The position numbers and the translations under genes are program-made. From contig NZ_VSEY01000019.1 in the NCBI RefSeq assembly GCF_008086045.1, positions 1-64,000 on the forward strand: DNA of 64,000 nt, read 5' to 3'. This DNA is from Nonomuraea sp. PA05. Its GTDB lineage: Bacteria; Actinomycetota; Actinomycetes; Streptosporangiales; Streptosporangiaceae. The notes beneath the pieces were generated by a model. That model made no database searches and was not told the origin of the DNA. It worked only from the letters and a program-made list of their open reading frames with translations. Below, piece by piece: positions 39,134 through 47,230 of this stretch; position 1 is the first letter of the stretch, and every line of letters starts with the position of its first letter.

Positions 39134-40330
39134 CACGCCCCTGTCTGCCACGTCCACGCCGGACGCCAGCGGGCTGACGGCGGCGCAGGCGAGCAAGCGT
39201 GCGACGACCGTGGACGAGGCCGCAGGAAGCGGCGACTTCAGCACGTCCTCCCACCACAGCGCCGCCACCCCCGCGACGTGCGGCGTGGCCATGCTCGTAC
39301 CGCTCAGGGAGCGCAGGCCTCCCCCGTTCCGCGCGGACACCACGCCCACCCCCGGGGCGCTGATCTGCGGGAAGGTGTTGGAGAACGGCGCGATGACCAG
39401 CCCGTTGCCCGTGGGCGACTCCGCCAGTGCACCGACCGCGATGACCCCCTCCGCCGCGGCGGGCAGCGACACGGCGATCTCGAACTCGGGCCCGTTCTGG
39501 CGCTCGCTCTCGTTCCCCGCCGCCGCCACGACGACGGTGCCGGGACCGACCGCCCCGCGGGCGGCCACCATCCGCATGAGCGCGTCGAAGAGCCGCAGGT
39601 TCGCCCGGTACGCCTCCAGGGCGAGCGACGTGGCGAACCTCGGCTGCCGCCCCATGTCCACCATCCGCTGCACCATGCCGGGGAAGTCGAACCCCAGGGA
39701 CATGGAGATCACCTGGGCGCCCTGGTTCAGCGCCCACTCCATGCCGCGCAGCAGCCCCTCCGTGTCGCCGCTCCCGTCGTCGGCGAGCACCTTGCCGATC
39801 AGCGCCCTGGTCACCCCAGGAGCGACGCCGATCCGCGTGCCCTCGACCGCCCGGCCGAAGATCGTGCCGGCGCAGTGCGTGCCGTGCCCCTGCTTGTCAC
39901 CCACGCCTGAGCCACTGAAGTCCTCCTGAAGGAGGGTCACCCCGGCGAAGGCTGGGTGGGCGGCGTCGATGCCGGTGTCGAGGACGGCCACGACGGTGTC
40001 CTCTCCCGTCCGCGTCGTGACGTCGGCGCCCACGGCCTTGACGCCCCACGTGGCCGTGGCGGCGCTCGCCCCGGCCTCCGCCCGCTCGTCTGCCTCGTCC
40101 TCGACCGGCTGGATGAGCGCAGTGGGCATGACCGGCGCCACCGCCCTGACCTCCGGGTCGCGTGCCACCTCACGCAGCTCGTGCTTGCCGAGCTCCACCA
40201 CCTCCACGTGCGGTTCGCTGCCGGCGGCGAGCGCCTGCGGCGGCGCCGCACCGCCCGTCCGCGCCGACTCCAGTGGACTTGCCGTGCGTACGCCGCTCAT
40301 GTCGCGCAGCACGCTGTATCTCTCACCCAT
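39113..40330 (-). CDS. Subtilisin-like (S8) serine peptidase
   Basis: 405 residues with no signal peptide, so probably intracellular. An N-terminal propeptide-like part (VEVVELGKHELREVARDP) precedes the catalytic domain with Asp in VLDTGID, His in GHGTHCAGT, the oxyanion Asn in AAAGNESE and Ser in SGTSMATPHVAG. The ATG at 40330 has GGGAGGAGAGG upstream and is only 31 bases after the NACHT gene stop. It is therefore the last gene of the peptide-YcaO-NACHT-subtilase operon. It could process the peptide or act as a NACHT-controlled effector; both are inferences. Confidence 0.9.
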   Translation of the reverse strand: MGERYSVLRDMSGVRTASPLESARTGGAAPPQALAAGSEPHVEVVELGKHELREVARDPEVRAVAPVMPTALIQPVEDEADERAEAGASAATATWGVKAVGADVTTRTGEDTVVAVLDTGIDAAHPAFAGVTLLQEDFSGSGVGDKQGHGTHCAGTIFGRAVEGTRIGVAPGVTRALIGKVLADDGSGDTEGLLRGMEWALNQGAQVISMSLGFDFPGMVQRMVDMGRQPRFATSLALEAYRANLRLFDALMRMVAARGAVGPGTVVVAAAGNESERQNGPEFEIAVSLPAAAEGVIAVGALAESPTGNGLVIAPFSNTFPQISAPGVGVVSARNGGGLRSLSGTSMATPHVAGVAALWWEDVLKSPLPAASSTVVARLLACAAVSPLASGVDVADRGVGLVRAP

Positions 40331-40361
40331 GGCCCTCTCCTCCCGTTCGTTTCCCGTTCGT

Positions 40362-42503
40362 TCAAGAAAGCGGTACGGGCTCCCGGTGCCTGCTCTTCTT
40401 CTCCGCCAGCTCGCGGGCCAGGTGCTGTTGCAGCTCGACGTGCCGGAACTGGTAGTACGGCCCCTCCGTGCGCAGCAGGCCCAGGCGGTGCGCGTCGTCC
40501 AGGAAGTCCATCGCGCGCAGCGGCAGGCTGCCTCTGGTGGCCAGGCGGGGGACGGTCAGGTTGTAGGCGAGCCAGGCGTGGTGGCTGCCCAGCATGAGCC
40601 CGAACAGCAGACCCACCAGCCCGCCGACGAGGCTCGCGACGGGGTTGAACTTGAATCCCCACGCGATGAAGGCGCCGATGACCCCGACGGCGAGCCCGCT
40701 TCCGATCCGGATCGCCGTCAGGTTACGGTCCGCCCGCCAGGTGGAGCGGGGGGATCTCGCGCTGGCGTCCGTGGCCGGCCGCTCCACCCACCGGATCAGA
40801 CCTTGCACGACGACGAACCCGATGCCCGACAGCAGCCCGACCTCCGTCGCGGCCTTCATCCCGATCTCTGGGCCCTGGAACGGGGTGGCCGTCAGCCACC
40901 CGATGCCCGCGCCCAGGGCGCCGACGAGAATCCCCGCGGGCAGCACCCGGACCAGGTTGAAGAGCCCTCGGCGCAGGTGGAAGTCCACGTGCCCCGGCGT
41001 CTCCCTGAACCAGGAACCGGTCGCGAGCACGATCACGAGCATGACCAGCACACCGGACGCCGCGCCGACAGCCGGGGTGCCGCCCAGGACGGTGTAGACC
41101 ACGCAGGCCACGGCCCCGACCGCGATGCCGCTCCACCATCGCACCGGCCAGTTGCGGGTGTAGCGGGCCAGGTGCCACCACGCCAGGTCCCGCGTGTCCG
41201 CCTCGCTCGCGGACAGTTCCCTGCACAGATAGGTCAGCCACCGGTCGACCTGCTCCGGCGTCCACGCGTGCTGCGGGCGGAAGGGTTGCGCGGTGCCGTT
41301 GGCAGGCGGGCGCGTGCTCACCAGGGCGGGGATCAGCTCGTCGCACAGGTGGTCGTGCAACTCGGCGGCGCTGCCTCGCCCGTACGCCAGCAACGGCGCC
41401 GGATCCGCGCGGGTGGCGATGTACGTCACGCGGACCAGCCACAGGCCCAGGGACGTCGAGGTCACCTGGGCCAGGGCGGGGGCGGCGCCGGTGCGCAGCG
41501 ACTCCAGCACCTCTGACCAGGCCGGGCGCGGGACCGGTGGTAGGCAGGCCGCCAGGTAGCCGGCCGCGGCGACGGCGTCGATGGGTTGCGGCTCGATGAC
41601 CGCCGCCGCCGTCAGGACGTCGCCGAGCTCGTCCACCGACTCGGCGAACTGCTCGGTGCGGCACGTGAGGATGAGCTGGTCGTTCTCGCACATCGAGCGG
41701 TTGAGCGCGCGCAGCATGTCGGTGCGGGCGTGCTCGGGCAGCTCGTCGAGCCCGTCGATGACGGGCAGCAGCTCGCCGCGGGCCGCCAGCGCCTCGGGGA
41801 TGCCGGGGCCGAGCGCGTCCGCGCGCAACGCGGGGTAGTCCATGGCCAGGAACGAGGCCAGCCAGTCCTGCATGCGCGGATGGGCCCGCTCGTCCCAGCG
41901 GGCGGCCGACACCAGCACAGGGACGCGTTCGCCCGGCTCGCGCGTGCGGAGCAGTTCGAGGACCAGTTGGACGGCCAGGGTCGTCTTCCCTGTTCCCGGC
42001 CCACCCAGGATGACCAGCCGGCGGCAGGGCAGGGCACGGAATCCGGACGCCATGTCCCTGATGTGCATCGGCAGGCCGGGGAAGGCCACGGCGCCCTTGG
42101 CGATGATCTCAGGGTGGTCGACGAGCTCACGCCGCCCGGTCGCCCGCCAGGGCAGCGGCATGGGTTCAGGATCGCCCAGCGAGCGCAGGACCGTCTCCTC
42201 GCGCCACTGCTCGGCCACCAGCCCGGCGAGGATGTCCTTCGCGGTGTCGATGCCGGCGGAGGTGGGGGCGCACGCGGGCGCCCGGCACTCATGCCACCAG
42301 GACAGAAGACCGCGCAGACCGCCCGCCAGCGCGATCACGCTGCCGACCGTCGCCACGAGCTGGGTGATTCCCGGCGCCACTCCCTGAGAGACGGACTGCT
42401 TCGTCACTACGGCGAGAATCGCGACAGCCGCGGCCAGCAGCAGAACGCCCCAGACGAGCGCTCCGACGGCTTTTGATTTCCGCTGCGCATATTGCCCAGA
42501 CAT
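40362..42503 (-). CDS. Membrane NACHT-domain NTPase
   Basis: STAND-class P-loop NTPase of the NACHT type, 713 residues. Two N-terminal hydrophobic segments (ALVWGVLLLAAAVAILAVV, then VATVGSVIALAGGL) are followed by the NACHT core: P-loop GGPGTGKTT near residue 166, Walker B LLPVIDGLDELPE near 250 and a sensor-like LILTCRTEQF. The C-terminal third has several membrane segments and ends in a soluble helix (YYQFRHVELQQHLAREL). The ATG at 42503 avoids an implausible overlap with ycaO. Such proteins sense signals and switch effectors in prokaryotic conflict systems; here partners are a YcaO, a peptide and a protease. Confidence 0.85.
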   Translation of the reverse strand: MSGQYAQRKSKAVGALVWGVLLLAAAVAILAVVTKQSVSQGVAPGITQLVATVGSVIALAGGLRGLLSWWHECRAPACAPTSAGIDTAKDILAGLVAEQWREETVLRSLGDPEPMPLPWRATGRRELVDHPEIIAKGAVAFPGLPMHIRDMASGFRALPCRRLVILGGPGTGKTTLAVQLVLELLRTREPGERVPVLVSAARWDERAHPRMQDWLASFLAMDYPALRADALGPGIPEALAARGELLPVIDGLDELPEHARTDMLRALNRSMCENDQLILTCRTEQFAESVDELGDVLTAAAVIEPQPIDAVAAAGYLAACLPPVPRPAWSEVLESLRTGAAPALAQVTSTSLGLWLVRVTYIATRADPAPLLAYGRGSAAELHDHLCDELIPALVSTRPPANGTAQPFRPQHAWTPEQVDRWLTYLCRELSASEADTRDLAWWHLARYTRNWPVRWWSGIAVGAVACVVYTVLGGTPAVGAASGVLVMLVIVLATGSWFRETPGHVDFHLRRGLFNLVRVLPAGILVGALGAGIGWLTATPFQGPEIGMKAATEVGLLSGIGFVVVQGLIRWVERPATDASARSPRSTWRADRNLTAIRIGSGLAVGVIGAFIAWGFKFNPVASLVGGLVGLLFGLMLGSHHAWLAYNLTVPRLATRGSLPLRAMDFLDDAHRLGLLRTEGPYYQFRHVELQQHLARELAEKKSRHREPVPLS

Positions 42504-42576
42504 AAATCCAGTATGCGAGCAATGGCCTACAGAAAGGGGGTCGCTGAATGCACGCGCGCGGCAAAACCGGGCCGGG

Positions 42577-43869
42577 TCATCCAGCGGAATGCCAATCGCG
42601 CGGAAGCGATCCGGAAACCTCGCCACGCCGGTGGAAGGCCATCGCCGCGTCCCGTCCCCTGGGTCCGGGGACGACGAGGTTGCCGTCCGTGACGAGCATG
42701 AACCGCTCCAGGCCCGGCACCATCACGTGCACGGCCACCACGCCTCCAGGCAGGACGCGCACCGTCCTGACGTAGGCCGTGAGGCCGCGCGCCGCCAGCG
42801 TCGCGGACACCACCCGCAGATGCGCGCCGGGCGTCCCCACCGCCGGCTCAGCGGCGGGAAGGGGCACCACGAGCGCCCCGCGCAGGGCGCCGGTGAGCTC
42901 GAACCGCCCGCAGGCCGCCAGGGCGGGGTGCGCACCGAGCCCGGCCGGATCACCGCGAGCGCCCCCTCCCAGCGTGGTCTGGACGAGCTCGGTGAGGGCG
43001 CGCCAGGCGGCATGGGACGGGCTCAGCGAGGTGCCGGTGCCACGCCGGTGCGGGCGGCGGGACGTGGGAGCCGTGTACGCCAGCATGGTCGGCACCCCGA
43101 GATCGCTGGTGATGTCCAGCAGGTGCACCGGGGATTCGGCCAGCTCCGCCGCCACCGCATATGCCCGCGCGACGCCGGGCGGCAGCGTCTCCGGGTCGAT
43201 GAGCCTCGGCCGGAACCCGCGCCCGCAGAGAAAGGCCCGGACCAGCAGCAGGGACAGGGCGTCGCGTTCGATCGCCTCGTTGAGCGCGTGCAGCACCGCC
43301 TCGGCGGCGGTGACGCCGACGGCCGAGCCGCTGTTGCAGCTGTAGCGCGCGAGCTGGGCGTAGTCGCTGTCGTCGCAGGCCCGCTCGCGCAGCGGCGCGG
43401 CCCCGGCCTCCAGGTACCAGGGCGCGGACAGGAACAGCGGCACGAGCACGTCGCCGCCGCCGTCGAGGGCCCGGTATCGCCGGCAGGCCATCCGCCGTCC
43501 GGGCATGGGTTCGAGCAGCGGCGCGCAGGCGTCGGCCCGCAACGGCCCCGCGGCGAGCGCGGCGGGAGCGGCGGCCTCCACGGTGCCGGGGTCGAATCCG
43601 GCGGGCCCCGTCAGGTGGTGTTCGATGGCCTCGAAGAGCGCACCGAGGCGGGCCTCGTCCCGGCCGCCCTTGCCCATGCCGCACGCGACGGGCGCGGAGC
43701 CCGCCCGGCTCAGGAGCCCGCACCACCAGGCGGCCGGATCACGACCACCGCCCATGTCCACGAGCTGCGCCCGCAGGCCCAGCGCGGCGAGTGCCGCCAC
43801 CGAGCGCCGTGCGGCCTCGGCGAGCGGCACCTCCCGCTCCGCCGGACAGGCGGGTCTACCCTTCGTCAT
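42577..43869 (-). CDS. YcaO-family ATP-dependent peptide-modifying enzyme
   Basis: 430-residue stand-alone YcaO. ATP/Mg motifs are GKGGRDEARLGALFEAIEHH (residues 66-85), CNSGSAVGVTAAEAVLHALN followed by EAIERDA (178-204), and the HAAWRALTELVQ helix. YcaO enzymes attack peptide backbones to make azolines, thioamides or amidines. No fused leader-binding E1/Ocin-ThiF domain is visible. The ATG at 43869 lies inside the small peptide gene 43856-43978 (14-base overlap), so the two are translationally coupled, strongly suggesting enzyme and substrate. The exact chemistry is unknown. Confidence 0.88.
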   Translation of the reverse strand: MTKGRPACPAEREVPLAEAARRSVAALAALGLRAQLVDMGGGRDPAAWWCGLLSRAGSAPVACGMGKGGRDEARLGALFEAIEHHLTGPAGFDPGTVEAAAPAALAAGPLRADACAPLLEPMPGRRMACRRYRALDGGGDVLVPLFLSAPWYLEAGAAPLRERACDDSDYAQLARYSCNSGSAVGVTAAEAVLHALNEAIERDALSLLLVRAFLCGRGFRPRLIDPETLPPGVARAYAVAAELAESPVHLLDITSDLGVPTMLAYTAPTSRRPHRRGTGTSLSPSHAAWRALTELVQTTLGGGARGDPAGLGAHPALAACGRFELTGALRGALVVPLPAAEPAVGTPGAHLRVVSATLAARGLTAYVRTVRVLPGGVVAVHVMVPGLERFMLVTDGNLVVPGPRGRDAAMAFHRRGEVSGSLPRDWHSAG

Positions 43870-43978
43870 CCCCGGCCGCCGCCGTCAGCTCCTCCAGGCG
43901 GGCGAGCTCGGCCTCGGTGAGGTGCTGGCCCGGCCTGTCCAGGGAGGCGACGGAGACGTAGTCGACGACGTTACCCAT
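43856..43978 (-). CDS. 40-residue peptide, candidate YcaO substrate (RiPP-like precursor)
   Basis: Forty residues from the ATG at 43978 to TAG at 43856-43858, preceded by GAGAGGGG 6-7 bases upstream. The N-terminal part reads MGNVVDYVSVASLDRPG. It is followed by a predicted amphipathic helix beginning HLTEAELARLEEL and a C-terminal GDDEG. There is no Cys, and only two Ser and two Thr, so classical azole formation would be limited. It is first in the operon and overlaps ycaO by 14 bases. Calling it a precursor is inference; it could instead be a leader peptide for coupling. Confidence 0.6.
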   Translation of the reverse strand: MGNVVDYVSVASLDRPGQHLTEAELARLEELTAAAGDDEG

Positions 43979-44155
43979 GCGGGTCCCCTCTCTCCTCGCT
44001 TCTCACGGTAGCCACGACGGACCGGAAGACCAGAAAACGCACAATAAGCCATCTCCATAACAATTTTAATGACCTGAAAGATGAGTCAACCAGCAGTCAA
44101 TAAACCGCTGGACATCTGGACGGTCCCGCGAAACGGCGCACACATTCGAACTGTT
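43979..44155. promoter_or_regulatory. AT-richer divergent intergenic region of the NACHT/YcaO locus
   Basis: About 177 bases between the peptide gene and the trypsin-hydrolase gene. The stretch around 44037-44110 is clearly poorer in GC than the rest of the window (for example TAACAATTTTAATGA near 44057). It should hold both divergent promoters and any shared operator. I see no convincing long palindrome. Confidence 0.5.
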
Positions 44156-46168
44156 ATGGAAATATCCACGGAAGTCAGCGAAAGCAGGGCGCGGCAGACC
44201 AGGGCCGCCGCCGAGCGGTATCGCTGGAGCGGCTCGGAACGCGACGAGACGTGGCGCAGGCGCGAGCGGGGAGAGGCGTTCCCCGATTCACCGGAGATGC
44301 TGGCCGCCCGCACCGCCCGCCTCATCCAGCGCAACGGGCTGCCCGTCGAGGCCGCGCTGGAGGCCACCAGGACCGAGGCCCTCGACCAGCCCCAGATGTA
44401 CGAACGCATCCTCGGGGTGGCCAAGGACCTGCAGTCGTGGAGCTTCCTGCCCAGAGGGGCGCGGGCCGCGCGGACGGTCGCCCGGATCTCCGTCGCCGAG
44501 AACGGCCGCGAGATCCCGATCGGCACCGGCTTCCTGGTCTCCCCCAGGCTGCTGCTCACCAACCATCACGTGCTGCCCGACGCCGCGGCGGCCGCCTCGG
44601 TGATCGTGGAGTTCGACGCCCAGGTCACCGTGGACAACACGCCTGAGATCTCCAGGCGGTTCGTGCTGGACCCCGGCGAGTTCTTCGTCGCCGACAGCGC
44701 ACTCGACTTCGCCCTCGTGCTGGTGAGCCCGGGGTCCGACGGCCGCCAGGCCGGGGAGACGTTCGGCTGGAACCGGCTCAGCGTCCAGACGGGCAAGCTG
44801 GTCATCGGCGAGCCGGTCAACATCATCGGCCACCCCAGCGGGCGGTTGAAGGAGATCTCCATCCGGGAGAACCGGCTGGAGGCGCGGCTGGACGACTTCC
44901 TCCAGTACCAGACCGACACCGAGCCGGGCAGCTCCGGTTCGCCGGTGTTCAACGACCAGTGGGAGGTCACGGCGCTGCACCACAGCGGCGTGCCCAGAAC
45001 GGACGACCAGGGACGGATCCTGCGCCGCGACGGGCAGCCGTGGCGGGAGGGCGACGGCGACGACGCCGTGGACTGGGTCTCGAACGAGGGCGTGCGGATC
45101 AGCGTCATCCTCAAGCACCTGGCCGCCCTGCCCCTCGGCGAGGCCATGCGCGCCTTCCTGACGGAGATGGGGCCGGAGTCGGGTCTCGCGGCCGTCACCG
45201 TCCCGGTGCCCGCCCCTCCGATGGACGGGCGGCTGGTCGTCGAGGCGGACGCGCGGAGCACACCCCAGCGCGCCGGCCTGCCCGCCGCCCCCGGCGCCTT
45301 CGGCGGATCCAGGCACGTGGTCTTCCTGCACGGCCGCGGTCAGGAGGAGAGAATCCCCGAGGTGTTGCGCCGGGACTGGGCCGCCGGGCTGAACGGCGGG
45401 CTCACCAGGGCGGGGCTGGACACGATCGCGCCGGCCGACGTCTGCTTCCCCTACTACGCGCAACGGCTGCTCCAGGCCATGCGCCCGATGGAGGCACTCC
45501 CGCGCTCGCCGCACACAGCGGTCGAGGCGGTGGCGCCGGCGCCCGGCTCCACGCGGCGGCTGTACGAGGAGCTGATCGTCGAGGCGGCGGGGCGAGCGGG
45601 CATGCCGGGGCCGGGAAGCAGGGAAGGGCTGGGCGACTCCGTACGGCGTGGGCTGAACTGGCTCGCCGACACCACCGACCTCGATCGCCTGCTCATCGCC
45701 GCGATCTTCGCGGACGTCGCCGCCTACCTCGACGACCAGCAGGTCCGCGAGGCCGTACTGGATTGCGTGCTCAAGGATCTGCCGCGCGCCGGCCGCATGG
45801 TGCTGGTCACCCACAGCCTCGGCACGGTGGTGGCCATGGACCTGCTCACCCGGCTCGACCCGGCGGTGGAGGTCGAGCTGCTCGTCACCGCAGGAAGCCC
45901 GCTGGGGCTCGACGGCGTGCACCGGCGGCTGCTCGCCGGCGGCCCGCACCGGCCTGACCGGGTGTCGCGCTGGTTCAACGCCTGGTGTCCCATCGACCCG
46001 GTCGCCATCGGGTGCCCGCTGATCGACCGCTGGAGCGACGGCCCCGACGAGGTCGCCGTCGCCAATCCGGTGGGCAAGGCCCACGACATCGAGGAGTACC
46101 TCGCCCACCCCGAGGTGGCCCACCCGATCGGGGCCGCGCTGCAGGCGCCGGCCGGACGGGTGGCGTAG
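44156..46168 (+). CDS. Trypsin-like peptidase fused to alpha/beta hydrolase
   Basis: 670 residues with no signal peptide. After a charged N-terminal ~110 residues (an adaptor-like helical region) comes an S1-type domain: His in LLTNHHVLP (near 139), Asp in SALDFALV (near 183) and Ser in EPGSSGSPVFN (near 260). The C-terminal half is an alpha/beta hydrolase with HGRGQEERIPEVLRRDW and nucleophile VTHSLGTVVAMD (near 554), and a late His in KAHDIEEYLAHPEV. I chose the ATG at 44156; 25 upstream in-frame codons from 44081 have low GC3 and look non-coding. Peptidase-hydrolase fusions of this kind are known effectors of actinobacterial conflict systems. Confidence 0.8.
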   Translation: MEISTEVSESRARQTRAAAERYRWSGSERDETWRRRERGEAFPDSPEMLAARTARLIQRNGLPVEAALEATRTEALDQPQMYERILGVAKDLQSWSFLPRGARAARTVARISVAENGREIPIGTGFLVSPRLLLTNHHVLPDAAAAASVIVEFDAQVTVDNTPEISRRFVLDPGEFFVADSALDFALVLVSPGSDGRQAGETFGWNRLSVQTGKLVIGEPVNIIGHPSGRLKEISIRENRLEARLDDFLQYQTDTEPGSSGSPVFNDQWEVTALHHSGVPRTDDQGRILRRDGQPWREGDGDDAVDWVSNEGVRISVILKHLAALPLGEAMRAFLTEMGPESGLAAVTVPVPAPPMDGRLVVEADARSTPQRAGLPAAPGAFGGSRHVVFLHGRGQEERIPEVLRRDWAAGLNGGLTRAGLDTIAPADVCFPYYAQRLLQAMRPMEALPRSPHTAVEAVAPAPGSTRRLYEELIVEAAGRAGMPGPGSREGLGDSVRRGLNWLADTTDLDRLLIAAIFADVAAYLDDQQVREAVLDCVLKDLPRAGRMVLVTHSLGTVVAMDLLTRLDPAVEVELLVTAGSPLGLDGVHRRLLAGGPHRPDRVSRWFNAWCPIDPVAIGCPLIDRWSDGPDEVAVANPVGKAHDIEEYLAHPEVAHPIGAALQAPAGRVA

Positions 46169-46186
46169 GAACGGAGGCGCACGGCC

Positions 46187-47230
46187 ATGACCAATCTCAA
46201 GATCACGACGGTCAACGGCGAGTGGATGAACGACTGGTTCACGGCCGACGCCGAGACGGCGGCCTTCGTGCCGGAGTTCTCCAAGGACGGCGAGCACGGG
46301 GTCACCGCGGAGGCGGCGGGCCGCCTGGCGGGGCTGATCTCGGCCATCGACGCGGACGTCGTCGCGCTGGTGGAGGCGCCGAGCCGACCGGCCGAGCTAC
46401 GGCTGTTCATCGACGAATACCTGTCCGTGAACGGCCGCCCTGCCTACGACTTCGTGCTCGGCGACTCCGGCGGGAGCCAGAAGCCGGCCCTGCTGTTCAA
46501 GCCCGATCGGGTGGCGCTCTCACTGACGCCCTCGTCGGAGGCCGGGCCGCTCATCGACCCGTGGATGGCCGACGTGGACGGCGACGGGACGCTCAACGAG
46601 TACGCCTTCACCAGGAACCCGCTGTGCTGCGAGGCCGAGGTGGACGGCAACCGGCTGGGAGTGGTGGTCGCGCACCTGAAGTCGAACTTCATCAACCGGG
46701 GCCGCCAGATGTGGCAGGACCCGGCGCGGCGCCTGGAGTTCGTCAAGGCCGCGCTGCGGAACAGGCGGCGGATCGCCAACGAGGCCATGCGCATCCGCAG
46801 GGCCATGGAGCGGCGCCTGGAGAGCGAGCCGGAGTCGGCGACCGTCGTGCTGGGCGACCTCAACGACGGTCCCGGCCAGGACTACTTCGAGGAGTTCTAT
46901 CTCGCGCACAACGTCACCGACATCCTCGTCGGCTCGCCGTACGAGCCGGAGCGGCTGTTCGGCCACGCCCAGGCCGACGTCGAGGAGGAGCAGCGCTTCA
47001 GCGCCGTGTTCGACGACTTCGTCACCAAGGAGCCGGACCGGCACGTGCTGCTCGACCACATCCTGCTGTCGCCCGGCCTGACGAACGGCGGCTCGGCGCT
47101 GGCCAAGGTGCCGGGGTCCGGCCGCATCGAGCACGAAGCCTGGGCGGCACAGCTCGACGGCGACGGATCCGCGCGGGACCGGCGGGCCACCGATCACCGC
47201 CCGGCCAGCGTGCTGCTCACCTGCGCCTGA
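46187..47230 (+). CDS. Endonuclease/exonuclease/phosphatase (EEP) family protein
   Basis: 347 residues with the EEP fold motifs in order: TVNGEWMNDW, DADVVALVEAPS, GVVVAHLKSNF, VLGDLNDGPG, LLDHILLS and the C-terminal DHRPAS (catalytic Asp-His). No signal peptide. It begins 18 bases after the trypsin-hydrolase gene and is probably co-transcribed. Its 3' end overlaps the convergent ThDP-enzyme gene by 14 bases. Substrate could be nucleic acid, a phosphoinositide-like or nucleotide phosphodiester; the sequence does not decide. Confidence 0.85.
   Translation: MTNLKITTVNGEWMNDWFTADAETAAFVPEFSKDGEHGVTAEAAGRLAGLISAIDADVVALVEAPSRPAELRLFIDEYLSVNGRPAYDFVLGDSGGSQKPALLFKPDRVALSLTPSSEAGPLIDPWMADVDGDGTLNEYAFTRNPLCCEAEVDGNRLGVVVAHLKSNFINRGRQMWQDPARRLEFVKAALRNRRRIANEAMRIRRAMERRLESEPESATVVLGDLNDGPGQDYFEEFYLAHNVTDILVGSPYEPERLFGHAQADVEEEQRFSAVFDDFVTKEPDRHVLLDHILLSPGLTNGGSALAKVPGSGRIEHEAWAAQLDGDGSARDRRATDHRPASVLLTCA

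Noticed and set aside
44081..44155. Earlier in-frame ATG for the trypsin-hydrolase fusion
   Set aside because: The 25 extra codons have low GC at third positions and lie in the AT-rich divergent region, so the ATG at 44156 is preferred.
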